A DNA stretch of 43,224 bases, taken from assembly GCA_002238425.1 (NCBI GenBank), contig MPMJ01000025.1:1-43224 (forward strand). Reading direction: 5' to 3'. The notes under the pieces are model-generated. The model was not told the DNA's origin and did no database searches. It saw only the letters and a list, made by a program, of their open reading frames with translations. This stretch comes from SAR202 cluster bacterium bin16 (GTDB lineage: Bacteria > Chloroflexota > Dehalococcoidia > Lucifugimonadales > Australimonadaceae). Numbering within the stretch: position 1 is the stretch's first letter; the number at the start of each line of letters is the position of its first letter. This document shows, piece by piece, positions 32,875 to 40,859 of this stretch. A program made the translations under genes and the position numbers.

Positions 32875-33399
32875 ATGACCCCTGCTGGGAGGACCGCGTT
32901 GGAGAATGTGCTAGCACACAGCGAGTTACTCAAAGGCTTCAGCCCCATCCACATCGAGCGTTTCGAGGACCTGGCGACGACGGTCACTGCCGATGCCGGC
33001 AGCGAACTGTTCAGGAGCGGGGAGTATGCCCAGCACCTTTACGTCGCGCTCGATGGCGAGGTGGAACTGCGGATGAACGTTCCGGAGTGGTGGGGCATCG
33101 ACACGCCGCATCGCAAGGTGTCCACGGCTAAGGCCGGACAGATATTCGGCTGGTCGGCGCTGGTGGAGCCGTTCGTCTACTCGCTCACCGCCGTATGCGT
33201 GACCGATGCAACGCTCGCGCGGTTCGAAGGCTCGCAGCTCGCGGACCTGTGCGTGCGCGATCCGCACGTCGGTTACCGGCTGCTCGGCCAGGTGCTCAAG
33301 GTGGTTTCCGGGCGGTTCCACACGCTGGCGGAAGCGGTCATGGCCCAGCGCGCGGTGCAGGTATCCCAGGCCGCGAGCCGTGCCCGCCACCCGGATTAG
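32875..33399 (+). CDS. Cyclic nucleotide-binding domain protein (stand-alone CNB)
   Basis: 174 aa. The CNB beta-roll covers about 10-130: LAHSELLKGFSPIHIERFEDLATTVTADAGSELFRSGEYAQHLYVALDGEVELRM, then AGQIFGWSALVEPFVYSLTAVCVTDATLARFEGSQL, which matches the cAMP-pocket region (FGxxAL...A). There is no C-terminal helix-turn-helix as in CRP/FNR; a helical tail (HVGYRLLGQVLKVVSGRFHTLAEAVM) follows instead, so it is not a DNA-binding regulator by itself. The start is uncertain: the ATG at 32875 has no clear ribosome binding site, whereas an in-frame TTG at 32899 has GGGAGG 6 nt upstream and also keeps the whole domain. The ligand and target are unknown. Confidence 0.85.
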   Translation: MTPAGRTALENVLAHSELLKGFSPIHIERFEDLATTVTADAGSELFRSGEYAQHLYVALDGEVELRMNVPEWWGIDTPHRKVSTAKAGQIFGWSALVEPFVYSLTAVCVTDATLARFEGSQLADLCVRDPHVGYRLLGQVLKVVSGRFHTLAEAVMAQRAVQVSQAASRARHPD

Positions 33400-33429
33400 G
33401 GCAAGCGCAACAGCGTGTTCCTCGTCCCT

Positions 33430-33446
33430 CGCCCGTGTTCCGGGCG
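33430..33446 (+). terminator. Short GC-rich hairpin after the CNB gene
   Basis: cgcccg (33430-33435) and cgggcg (33441-33446) form a 6-bp stem with a TGTTC loop, 30 nt after the stop codon. No proper T-tract follows, so this is a weak terminator candidate. Confidence 0.3.
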
Positions 33447-33510
33447 GCTTAGCATGAGCCTTCGCTCGGCTATCATGCCCTGTGAGGTCTAACCCACCGG
33501 GAGTGCGCGC

Positions 33511-35185
33511 ATGTTCGACACACTCATCGTGAACGGAAAGGTGATAGACGGCGCGGGGCGCGCCTGGTTCCGAGCCGCCCTCGGCATCGAGGGCGATACC
33601 GTCACGGTGCTGGAAGGCGACGTGTCGAACGTCGAGGCGGGCCGCACGATAGACGCCTCCGGCATGGCGGTCTGCCCCGGCTTCATCGACATGCACTCTC
33701 ACTCCGACTTCGCACTGCTCACGTCGCCGCGACATGAACCAAAGGTGAGCCAGGGTGTCACGACTGAGGCGCTGGGGCAGGACGGCCTCTCCTACGCACC
33801 CATCTCGTCCGTGAACCGGCAGCACCTCGTCGACTACCTCGCCGCAGTGAACGGACGCCCGCCGGAAGGAACGGAGTGGGCGGCGGTCGGGGGCGTCGCC
33901 CCCCCCTGCCCCCCCCCCGCGCCGTCGCGGCCCCCGCCGCCCCCTCGCCGCCCCCCGCCCCGCAGGGACGGCCCCCCCGCCGGAAGGAACGGAGTGGACG
34001 TCGGTCGCGTCGTTCCTCGACCTGTTCGAGGGCACGTCATCGTGCAACGTCGTCTACTTCGTGCCGCACGCGGCGCTCCGCATCGAGGCGATGGGTTGGG
34101 CGAACCGTCTGCCCACCGATGCGGAACTTGCCCGGATGCGGGAGTTGGCCGTGCAAGGGATGCGCGATGGTGCGTTTGGCTTCTCCACCGGCCTGACGTA
34201 CGTGCCGAACATCTACAGCGATACCCACGAGCTGACTGAGATTGCCGGGGCGGTCGCGCCGTATGGCGGCATCTACGTGACGCACAGCCGCTATGCGCTC
34301 GGTGACGGCCTGCTGGACCCGTTCCGCGAGGCGGTCGTGGTCGGCAGGGAGTCGGGCGCGCCTGTGCAGATATCGCACTACCACAACCCCGTCCCCGGCA
34401 TGGGCGAACGCATGGTGGCGCTCGTGGACGAGTCGCGCTCCGCTGGTGTCGACGTGACGTTCGACCAGTACCCGTACCCGGCGGCGAGCACGATCCTGCT
34501 GTCGCTCATACCGCCGTGGGTGCACGAAGGCGGACCGGAGATGCTGTTGCAGCGCATCGCGGACAAAGACGTGCGCGACCAGATAGCGGACGGCGTCTAC
34601 CCGCAGTGGGGCGGCTCGCTGGCCGACTACATGTTCGCCCATGTGGGTTCGGAGAAGAACAAGGAGTGGGAGGGACGCTCACTGCAGGACATGGCGGATG
34701 CGCAGGGGAAGCGCATGGTGGACACCATCTGCGACCTGCTCATCGAGGAACGGCTGGAGGTGGCGTTCGTCGCACGAACCGGCAATCCGGACAACGTGCG
34801 CACCATCATGAAGCATCCGGCGCAGATGGTGGGCAGCGATGGCCTCATGACCGGCGAGATGCCGAACCCGCGCACTTATGGCACGTTCCCCTATCTCCTG
34901 GGGCAGGCCGTCGAGCAGGGAACACTCCGGCTGGAGGACGCGGTGCACAAGATGACGGGCGCTCCGGCGCGACGTCTCGGATTGCGCGACCGCGGCGTCC
35001 TCCGCGACGGCGCGAAAGCGGACGTAGTCGTATTCGACCCGGAGCGCGTGCGCGCGCAGGCCACGTTCGAGGACCCGAAGCAGCTGGCGACGGGCATCGA
35101 GTACGTGTTCGTCAACGGTACGCTCGTCTGGGAGCAGGGGCGACACACCGGCGCGTTCCCCGGGCGTGCGCTGCGGAAGTCGTAG
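33511..35185 (+). pseudogene. D-aminoacylase (N-acyl-D-amino-acid deacylase) family gene, broken by a 118-bp insertion
   Basis: The 5' part (from the ATG at 33511, GGGAG upstream) encodes the N-terminal composite domain and the metal motif of the amidohydrolase superfamily (GFIDMHSHSDFALL). The 3' part, in another frame from about 33998, encodes TSVASFLDLFEGTSSCNVVYFV, then MGWANRL, FGFSTGLTYVPN, QISHYHNP, FDQYPYPAAST and VGSDGLMTG through to the C-terminus. A 118-bp segment (33880-33997 by one reading) made of a duplicated 20-mer and C-rich filler shifts the frame. Removing it leaves 1557 nt, exactly 519 codons, a normal length. As given, the gene is disrupted; it may be intact in the organism if the insertion is an assembly artefact. 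The enzyme would hydrolyse N-acyl-D-amino acids or related amides with zinc. Confidence 0.85.
33860..33997. repeat. 20-bp duplication around C-rich low-complexity filler
   Basis: cgccggaaggaacggagtgg occurs at 33860-33879 and 33978-33997. Between them lie about 98 bases of very C-rich sequence with runs of up to 10 C, unlike any coding DNA in the window. The 118-bp period is not a multiple of three and breaks the D-aminoacylase frame. Confidence 0.85.
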
Positions 35186-35203
35186 GTCCGGGAGCGGTTG
35201 CCG

Positions 35204-36151
35204 ATGCCGGGCGATGTATGGGTCCGTCTGCCGCTGTCGGAAGAGGACATGGGCATCCTGGAGCGCGAGTTTCCCAACTTGACGTTCCATACCGGCTTCG
35301 AGCTCGATCCAGCGGAACAAGCACGTACCGAGGTCATGTTCACGAGCGACCTGTTCAGCGACGACCTCATCGCGGCGATGCCCTTGCTGCGGTGGGTGCA
35401 AGTGACGCGAGGAGGCGGAGCGAGTTACATCACGCCGTCCATACGAGAGCGCTCCATCCGCGTGACGACGTGCACCGGCATCCACGGGGCGTCGTTCTCC
35501 GAATTCACTTTCGCCACGATCCTGATGCTGACCAAACAATTGCCGCAGATGATGGAAGCCCAGCGCGCTCACCGCTGGGCGGCGGACATGGGGCTGGGAA
35601 AACTGGAGGGCAGCACGCTCGGCGTGGTGGGCCTGGGCACCATCGGCTCAGCGGTTGCGCAGAAGGCCAGGGCGTTCGGGATGCGGGTGATGGCAACGCG
35701 CCTTCACCCGGAACACAAACCGGACTACGTGGACTGGATCGCAGGGCCGGACGGGACACGCGACCTCCTGGCGGAGTCCGATTATGTCGTCGTTGCCAGA
35801 CCGCCGGGCGGTGACAGGCGGCCCTGGATCACGATGAAGGAGCTCGGGCTGATGCGCCCGACCGCCATCCTGGTCGTCCTCGTCGGGGGCGGCTATATCG
35901 TTGACCTCGACGCGTTGGGCGATGCGCTTCGAGGAGGCGTCATCGCCGGAGCGGTCATCAATGTCTCGCCATTCGAACCGCTACCGGAGGATTCGCCTGC
36001 GTGGGACTTCCCCAACATGATCGTCAGCCCCGGGCTCGCCGCCAGTGACCCGGACAAGTGGGTCCTCCAGCGGGGCGTCTTCATCGACAACCTGCACTGT
36101 TACCTCGGTGGCCTCGAACTGCGCAACGAGTTCGGGGTTACCTCCTACTAG
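35204..36151 (+). CDS. D-isomer-specific 2-hydroxyacid dehydrogenase-like protein with missing catalytic residues
   Basis: 315 aa from the ATG at 35204 (GGGAG 9 nt upstream; a TTG at 35198 is too close to that site). The cofactor domain has LGVVGLGTIGSAVAQKARAFG (Rossmann GLGTIG at 143-148). The residue after beta-2 is Arg166 (MATRLHP), suggesting NADP rather than NAD. The catalytic set is altered: the usual Arg in the NxxRG loop is Gly (VLVGGGYIVD, 226-234), and the usual His of TPHxxG is Gly277 (VSPGLAAS), while the region of the acidic residue (SPFEPLPEDSPAWD) is kept. It probably does not work as a standard dehydrogenase. It follows the D-aminoacylase by 18 nt and may be co-transcribed. 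Confidence 0.88.
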   Translation: MPGDVWVRLPLSEEDMGILEREFPNLTFHTGFELDPAEQARTEVMFTSDLFSDDLIAAMPLLRWVQVTRGGGASYITPSIRERSIRVTTCTGIHGASFSEFTFATILMLTKQLPQMMEAQRAHRWAADMGLGKLEGSTLGVVGLGTIGSAVAQKARAFGMRVMATRLHPEHKPDYVDWIAGPDGTRDLLAESDYVVVARPPGGDRRPWITMKELGLMRPTAILVVLVGGGYIVDLDALGDALRGGVIAGAVINVSPFEPLPEDSPAWDFPNMIVSPGLAASDPDKWVLQRGVFIDNLHCYLGGLELRNEFGVTSY

Positions 36152-36157
36152 CACCCG

Positions 36158-36175
36158 GCCCCGTGCGTACGGGGC
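36158..36175. terminator. Hairpin between convergent genes, candidate bidirectional terminator
   Basis: gccccgt (36158-36164) and acggggc (36169-36175) make a perfect 7-bp stem with a GCGT loop, between the stops of the dehydrogenase (36151) and the leftward LLM gene (36186). No strong T-run follows on either strand. Confidence 0.4.
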
Positions 36176-36185
36176 AGCAGCCGAC

Positions 36186-37082
36186 CTAATTCGCCCTGGC
36201 GATGACCAGTTCACCGAAGGCTGGGATCTGCTCGTCGATGATGTCGTTCTGGAACTGGACGTGGAAGGTGTCGACGCCGGCCTCGCGGTACTGGGCCACG
36301 GTTTCCAGCACCTGCTCGGCCGTTCCCATCAAGCCGCCGGGGTTACCGAACACGGTCGCGAGTCTCGTGGCCGGGTCCTCGTCGCCGACGTAGGCGTTGC
36401 AGTTCACGACGCGGTGTAGCGAGCCGGGGTCGCGCCCAGCGGCGCCCGCGGCCTCCTCGACAGCGGCGAGCTGGACGCGGTAGGCGTCGAGTTCGGCCGG
36501 CCAGCCGCCGTTGCGTATCCAGCCGTCGGCGACGCGTCCGGTGAGGCGAAGCATGCGCGGCAGGGCCGCGCCAAGGAATATGGGGATCGTGCCGTTCACG
36601 GGCTGTGGCGTGACGGTGGCGTCCTCGACGCTGTAGCGCTTGCCGGAGTAGGTGAACTGCTCGTTCGCCCACGTGCCGCGCAGTATCTCGATGGCGTCTA
36701 TCAGGCCGTCGACGCGCTCGCCGGGCGTGCCGAACTCGATGCCGTACGTCGTGAAGTGGTTCTCCTGGATGCCGGTGCCGAGCGTCAGGATGAGCCGGTC
36801 GCCGCCGGTGACGTGGTCGAGCGCGGTGGCCATCTTGGAGAGCATAGCCGGGTTGCGGAAAGGAACGTTGAGCGTGGAGTGCGTCACGCGGAGCCGGTCC
36901 GTCTGCAGCGCCACCGCCGTCGCGAGCGTCCAGCCTTCGAGGTTGTTCTCCGGCGGCCTGTCGCTGAACGAGATGTTCTGGAAGCCCGCGGCTTCGGCGG
37001 CCTTCGCCACCTCGACGATGCGGTCGTAGGGGAGTCCTCGCGGGTTGAGTCCGAACCGGATGTCGTTGCTGCTGCGCGCCAT
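36186..37082 (-). CDS. LLM-class flavin/F420-dependent oxidoreductase
   Basis: 298 aa from the ATG at 37082, with GAGGAG 7 nt upstream. This is a luciferase-like TIM barrel: DIRFGLNPRGLPYDRIVEVAKAAEAAGFQNISFSDRPP at the N-terminus, AVALQTDRLRVTHSTLNVPFRNPAMLSKMATALDHVTGGDRLILTLGTG (about 50-98), TIPIFLGAALPRMLRLTGRVADGWI (about 168-192) and GLMGTAEQVLETVAQYREAGVDTFHVQF near the end. It is distantly related to the LLM protein at 14333-15199 but not a recent duplicate. These enzymes use reduced F420 or FMN; the substrate is not determinable. It stands alone on the minus strand between convergent and divergent neighbours. Confidence 0.92.
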   Translation of the reverse strand: MARSSNDIRFGLNPRGLPYDRIVEVAKAAEAAGFQNISFSDRPPENNLEGWTLATAVALQTDRLRVTHSTLNVPFRNPAMLSKMATALDHVTGGDRLILTLGTGIQENHFTTYGIEFGTPGERVDGLIDAIEILRGTWANEQFTYSGKRYSVEDATVTPQPVNGTIPIFLGAALPRMLRLTGRVADGWIRNGGWPAELDAYRVQLAAVEEAAGAAGRDPGSLHRVVNCNAYVGDEDPATRLATVFGNPGGLMGTAEQVLETVAQYREAGVDTFHVQFQNDIIDEQIPAFGELVIARAN

Positions 37083-37172
37083 GCTTTCTCCTCGGAAGGG
37101 TTGGGTATGGAGCGAGCATAGCAGCAGGCGGGGGTCTGTCAACGCGGAGGGCGCAGGGGTTACCATGAAGAC

Positions 37173-37604
37173 ATGATCCCCATCACCGACAACATCCATC
37201 TGGCCGAGCACGAACTGGAGTTCCACTACGTCACATCCGCAGGACCGGGCGGGCAGAACGTGAACAAGGTCGCCACCGCCGCGCACCTGCACTTCGACGC
37301 CGCGACATCGCCGTCGCTGCCGGACGAGGTGAAGCGCCGGCTGCGCAGCGCCGCAGGACGCAGGCTCACTCCGAACGGGGTGCTCATCATCAAGGCGCAG
37401 CGCTACCGCAGCCAGGAGCGCAACCGCGACGACGCGGTAGAGCGGCTCGTGAGCATCCTGCAACGCGCCGCCCTTCCCCCGCGCGCACGCCGTTCCACGC
37501 GACCGTCGCAGGCGTCGGTGGAACAGCGGTTGGCCGAGAAGCGTCTGCGCGGCAGCCGGAAGCAGTCGCGCTCATCCACGGACGGACTCGACGAGGAGGA
37601 GTAG
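37173..37604 (+). CDS. arfB: Peptidyl-tRNA hydrolase ArfB (ribosome rescue factor)
   Basis: 143 aa, ArfB (YaeJ) family. The catalytic GGQ motif is at 26-28 in SAGPGGQNVNKVATAAHLHFD, followed by LPDEVKRRLRSAAGRRLTPNGVLIIKAQRYRSQERNRDDAVERL. A basic C-terminal tail (RLAEKRLRGSRKQSRSS) reaches into the mRNA channel in known homologs. The protein frees ribosomes stalled at the end of broken mRNAs by hydrolysing peptidyl-tRNA. It is shorter than release factors and lacks their codon-recognition domain. Its stop is 3 nt before the GrdB/PrdB-like selenoprotein gene, so the two are probably co-transcribed, an unusual partnership. Confidence 0.95.
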   Translation: MIPITDNIHLAEHELEFHYVTSAGPGGQNVNKVATAAHLHFDAATSPSLPDEVKRRLRSAAGRRLTPNGVLIIKAQRYRSQERNRDDAVERLVSILQRAALPPRARRSTRPSQASVEQRLAEKRLRGSRKQSRSSTDGLDEEE

Positions 37605-37607
37605 CCC

Positions 37608-38786
37608 ATGCCGAGACTCGAAGACCTCCCTGACCTCACACGGCAGGGGATGCTGAACTTCCCCGCCTTCGACCACGACGACGCGCCCTGCGTGCGGATG
37701 ACCAAGCCGTTGAACGAGGCGAAGATCGCGCTCGTGACGACGGCCGGCCTGCACCTCCGCGACGATGTGCCGTTCTCCGGCGGAGACCAGACGTACCGCG
37801 TCATCCCGTCGTCCTCACCGGCCTCGGGCATCATCCAGAGCCACATGAGCATCGGGTTCGACCGGACGGGCATCATGCGCGACGTCAACGTCACGTTCCC
37901 CATCGACCGGCTGCGGGAGATGGCGGAGCGCGGCGAGGTGGGTTCGCTGACGGAGAACTTCTACTCGTTCATGGGGGCGCAGCGCAGCCCGCGCCGCATC
38001 GAAGAGGAGACCGGCCCGGAGGTCGGACGCCTGTTGCTGGAGGAGGGCGCGGACGCGGCCTTCCTGACGCCGACCTGACCGAACTGCACGCACACGGTCA
38101 GTGTGCTCGCGCGCGCCATCGAGGAGACCGGCCTGCCGACCGTCACCGTTGCGCTCATCAAGGAGCATGCCCAGCGGGTGAAGCCGCCCCGGACGCTCTG
38201 GGTCCCATTCCCGTTCGGGTTCGCGCTTGGCAACCCGGACGATCCGCCGTTCCAGCAGAAGGTGCTCTCCGCCGCGCTGGGTCTGCTGTCGGAGAACGAC
38301 ACGCCCGTGCTCGCCGAGTTCCCGGAGGACGCCGCCGCCCCGCCCGTGCTGCTGCAGGCGAGCGCCGCGCAAGAGGAGGCGGCGAACCGCGACGGCGACC
38401 CCGCCGACGAGGTCACCGCGCTGCGCGGCTACTACGAACGTTGGGTGGACGAGCACGAGGGCCGGACGATGGTCGGGCTGAGTGGCGTGCCGCAGCGGCA
38501 GTTCCGCGGCCTCGTGCGCTACCTGCAGGCGTTCGCCGCCGGGGAGGACGCGGCATACGACCGCGCGCCGGAGCGAGTGGAGCCCGTACGGTTCCTTCGC
38601 CTCGCCTCGGACGACCTCAAGGCGTTCTTCCTCGAGGCCCGTTTCTCGCAGCGCCCTGACGACAGGGACGATGAGCTGCAGCGCTGGTTCTGGTCGGAGA
38701 CGGCGATGGGGAACCTCATCGCGTCCGTGGCATCGCGCCTCGCGGAGCAGGGCAACGAGCAGGCCGCGTGGGGCCTCGCGCGGTAG
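37608..38786 (+). CDS. Probable selenoprotein of the glycine/betaine/D-proline reductase B family (GrdB/PrdB-like)
   Basis: One 393-codon gene with an in-frame UGA at codon 157 (38076-38078); the two flanking open frames are in the same phase. Before the UGA: ALVTTAGLHLRDDVPFSGGDQTYRVIP, SSSPASGIIQSHMSIGFDRTGIMRDVNVTFPIDRL and LLLEEGADAAFLTPT. After it: PNCTHTVSVLARAIEETGLPTVTVALIKEHAQ and PPRTLWVPFPFGFALGNPDDPPFQQ. This is the fold of the B subunit of glycine, sarcosine, betaine and D-proline reductases, and the UGA is where those proteins carry Sec; here it forms U-P-N-C, a UxxC redox pair. A C-terminal extension of about 120 residues is not part of PrdB. No grdA, grdC or prdA partner is nearby. 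A SECIS-like hairpin follows the UGA. Substrate unknown. Confidence 0.88.
38079..38106 (+). promoter_or_regulatory. Candidate bacterial SECIS element in the GrdB/PrdB-like mRNA
   Basis: After the UGA, GCACAC (38090-38095) pairs perfectly with GUGUGC (38101-38106) around the loop GGUCA. The loop starts after 17 nt, begins with G and resembles the GGUC of the E. coli fdhF SECIS. The spacing is the same as in the peroxiredoxin gene of this window. The lower stem is weak. Confidence 0.65.
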
Positions 38787-38908
38787 CCTAACCCGCCCGC
38801 GCGGCGCGGGCCCGCGCCGGGAGCGAGGCGGAGCAGCGGGCGGCCGCGGCGCGCCCCCCCGCGGGGTATCCTAACCCGCCCGCGCGGCGCGGGCCCGCGC
38901 CGGGAGCG
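38787..38908. repeat. 39-bp perfect direct repeat around GC-rich filler
   Basis: A 39-bp sequence beginning cctaacccgcccgcgcggcg occurs identically at 38787-38825 and 38870-38908 (83-bp period). The right copy encodes the C-terminus and stop of the MFS gene; the left copy abuts the selenoprotein stop. The 44-bp filler is pure G/C-rich with a 7-C run. The architecture is the same as at 33860-33997. Confidence 0.85.
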
Positions 38909-40163
38909 GGGGGCGGCGGGCGAGGAAGAACGTGAGCGAGCCGGCTATCGTGACCATTCCGAGCGAGAGGAACGCGAAGACGTAGTCGCCTCGTGCGTCG
39001 TACATGATGCCGGCGTAGACGGGGCCGATGATGCTGCCGCTTGCCGTGATGGTGTTCGACCATCCGGCGATCTTTCCGAGCTGGCGCAGTCCGAAGTAGT
39101 CGGCGCGCAGCGCCATCATCAAGGGGCCACGCATCCCCCACGACACGCCGTGCAGCAGTATCGCCGCCACCACTACCGGCACACTGCTGGACCATGCCAG
39201 CAGGCAGATGCCCGTGCCGTGCCCGAGCATCGCGAGGCCCGCGAGCAGGCGTTTCGGATGGCGGTCGCCCAGGATGCCGCCGCTCACCTGGCCGATGACC
39301 TGCGCGACCATGAGGCCGGGGAAGAGGAGCGCCGCGCGGGCGAGGTTCCACTCGTCGCTCTCCACCAGGTGGGGGACCAGGTGCACGGGGATGGTGCCGA
39401 CGACGAGCAGGGCGAGGCCGTGCCCGCTGGAGACGAGCCAGAAGGAGCGGTCGCGGATGGCCTCGCGCAGCGTGAAGTCGTAGTCGGTGCCCGCGGCGCG
39501 GCGTGCGGCTGCGTGGCGGGCGGCGTCCTCGTCGCTGTCGCCGTCCGGGTTCAGTCCGAGTTCCTGTGGGCTGTGCCGGAAGAGCTGGGCGAGCGGGAGG
39601 CCGATGCAGAACGAGAGGATGCCGGAGAAGACGGCGGTCTCCCGCCATCCGAACGTCGTGATGGACAATGCGATCAGAGGCGCTACGACCGCGCCGCCCG
39701 CGAAGCCGATGGAGGTGACGGACATGGCGCGGGCGCGCTTGCGGATGAACCAGTGGGCCAGCGCCGTGTTGATGGTGAGGAAGCTCGCGAGGCTCGTGCC
39801 TACGGCGATGACGGTGAGGGCCGCGAAGAGGTGCCACAACTCCTGTATCTGTCCGAGCAGGATGAGTCCGACGCCGAACAGGACCGTGCCGGCGCGCATG
39901 AGCGGCCGGGGGCCGAAGCGGTCCAGCAGCCAGCCCTGGATGGGGCCGAGGAGGCCGGTCTCGATGCGGAGCAGGCCGAACGCCCATGAGACCGCGCCCC
40001 GGCTCCACCCGAACGTCGACTCGAACTGCACGACGTAGAAGCCCTGCGAGAGGAAGAGCAGGGACGAGTGCATGATCTGGTTGAAGAACGCCGCGCCCAC
40101 CATGCGCCAGCCGTAGAAGACACGGTGACGCAAGGCAAGGATGCTTCGGGCGGATGCGGCCAT
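38871..40163 (-). CDS. MFS transporter (monocarboxylate transporter-like)
   Basis: 430 aa with 12 predicted membrane spans. The N-terminus has HRVFYGWRMVGAAFFNQIMHSSLLFLSQGFYVVQFESTFGWSRGAVSWAFGL, typical of the OFA/MCT-like MFS group. The loop 2-3 motif is GPIQGWLLDRFGPRPLMRAGTVLFGVG. A central cytoplasmic loop (NPDGDSDEDAARHAAARR) precedes the second half, which has GQVSGGILGDRHPKRLLAGLAML. The substrate is probably a carboxylate, moved with a proton. The start at 40163 lacks a clear ribosome binding site, but the cupin-like gene ends 13 nt upstream, so translation may be coupled. The C-terminus lies inside a duplicated 39-bp sequence and should be checked. Confidence 0.92.
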   Translation of the reverse strand: MAASARSILALRHRVFYGWRMVGAAFFNQIMHSSLLFLSQGFYVVQFESTFGWSRGAVSWAFGLLRIETGLLGPIQGWLLDRFGPRPLMRAGTVLFGVGLILLGQIQELWHLFAALTVIAVGTSLASFLTINTALAHWFIRKRARAMSVTSIGFAGGAVVAPLIALSITTFGWRETAVFSGILSFCIGLPLAQLFRHSPQELGLNPDGDSDEDAARHAAARRAAGTDYDFTLREAIRDRSFWLVSSGHGLALLVVGTIPVHLVPHLVESDEWNLARAALLFPGLMVAQVIGQVSGGILGDRHPKRLLAGLAMLGHGTGICLLAWSSSVPVVVAAILLHGVSWGMRGPLMMALRADYFGLRQLGKIAGWSNTITASGSIIGPVYAGIMYDARGDYVFAFLSLGMVTIAGSLTFFLARRPPLPARARAARAG

Positions 40164-40176
40164 GCGGACGGGGCGC

Positions 40177-40713
40177 TCAGTCGTACCACTGGCCGGTGAT
40201 GGTGCGCACCTCGGGGTAGGTGGGGTCGTCTATCGTCGTCTTGAACGGCGGGAAGAGGAGGTCTATCAGCAGGCCGGGGCCTCCCGCGGGGCCCTTGGCG
40301 TTGCGCGCCTGGTGTTGCAGCGCGTCTATCTGCTCCTGGAGCGTTTCGGCGATGCGGAGCAGCGACTCCACCTCCGCCGCGCCGCTCTTGAGCTGCGAGC
40401 GCAGCAGCGCGACGCCGTCGGCGACCTCCTGGGCCTTGCTGGCACGGACCTCGGCGATGCCGCCGTGCCATTCGCCGGGAGGGTGCCACGTGATGAAGGG
40501 CGTCATGTCGCCGCCCCAGCGGAAGGAGAGCTCGCCGGTCTCATGGCTGTGGCGCACGCCCGGCTCGCCGGGTATCTGGAGGAGCGCGGTGACGAGCACC
40601 TGGTCGGTCTCGAGCACGGTGTAGACGCGCCGTCGCGGGCGTCCGTGGACCTCCATGCCGCGCCAGCCCTTCTGGTCGTCCGGCAACTGGAACGGGTTGA
40701 TCTCGATGGCCAT
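40177..40713 (-). CDS. Small cupin-like protein of unknown function
   Basis: 178 aa from the ATG at 40713 (GAGGAG 5 nt upstream). Residues 30-90 look like a single cupin barrel: YTVLETDQVLVTALLQIPGEPGVRHSHETGELSFRWGG with His55, His57 and Glu61, and a later His in HPPGEWHGG (His77, His83), a plausible HxH-E-H metal site. Residues 92-135 are a predicted coiled coil (KAQEVADGVALLRSQLKSGAAEVESLLRIAETLQEQIDALQ). The C-terminal FPPFKTTIDDPTYPEVRTITGQWYD has no match I recognise. It is 13 nt upstream of the MFS gene on the same strand, so it may sense or process the transported compound. Confidence 0.75.
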   Translation of the reverse strand: MAIEINPFQLPDDQKGWRGMEVHGRPRRRVYTVLETDQVLVTALLQIPGEPGVRHSHETGELSFRWGGDMTPFITWHPPGEWHGGIAEVRASKAQEVADGVALLRSQLKSGAAEVESLLRIAETLQEQIDALQHQARNAKGPAGGPGLLIDLLFPPFKTTIDDPTYPEVRTITGQWYD

Positions 40714-40859
40714 CGCTCTCCTCCTCGGCGAACCTCTAGCAGTGCCTGCACTATACTGCATCGGTTCCCGCGCCCGGACAACCGGCCTGTGGGCAAGCGT
40801 CAGTCCGCACGAGAGACCTTTGCGTAACCTGCCCTGGCAAGCGTTGTTCTTTCCACCCA

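Noticed and set aside
2935..38786. UGA read as tryptophan (altered genetic code) to explain the two internal stops
   Set aside because: Several genes with complete domains end in TGA (for example at 10591, 26148 and 32793), so UGA is a normal stop here. Both internal UGAs fall on family redox Cys/Sec positions, not on Trp positions.
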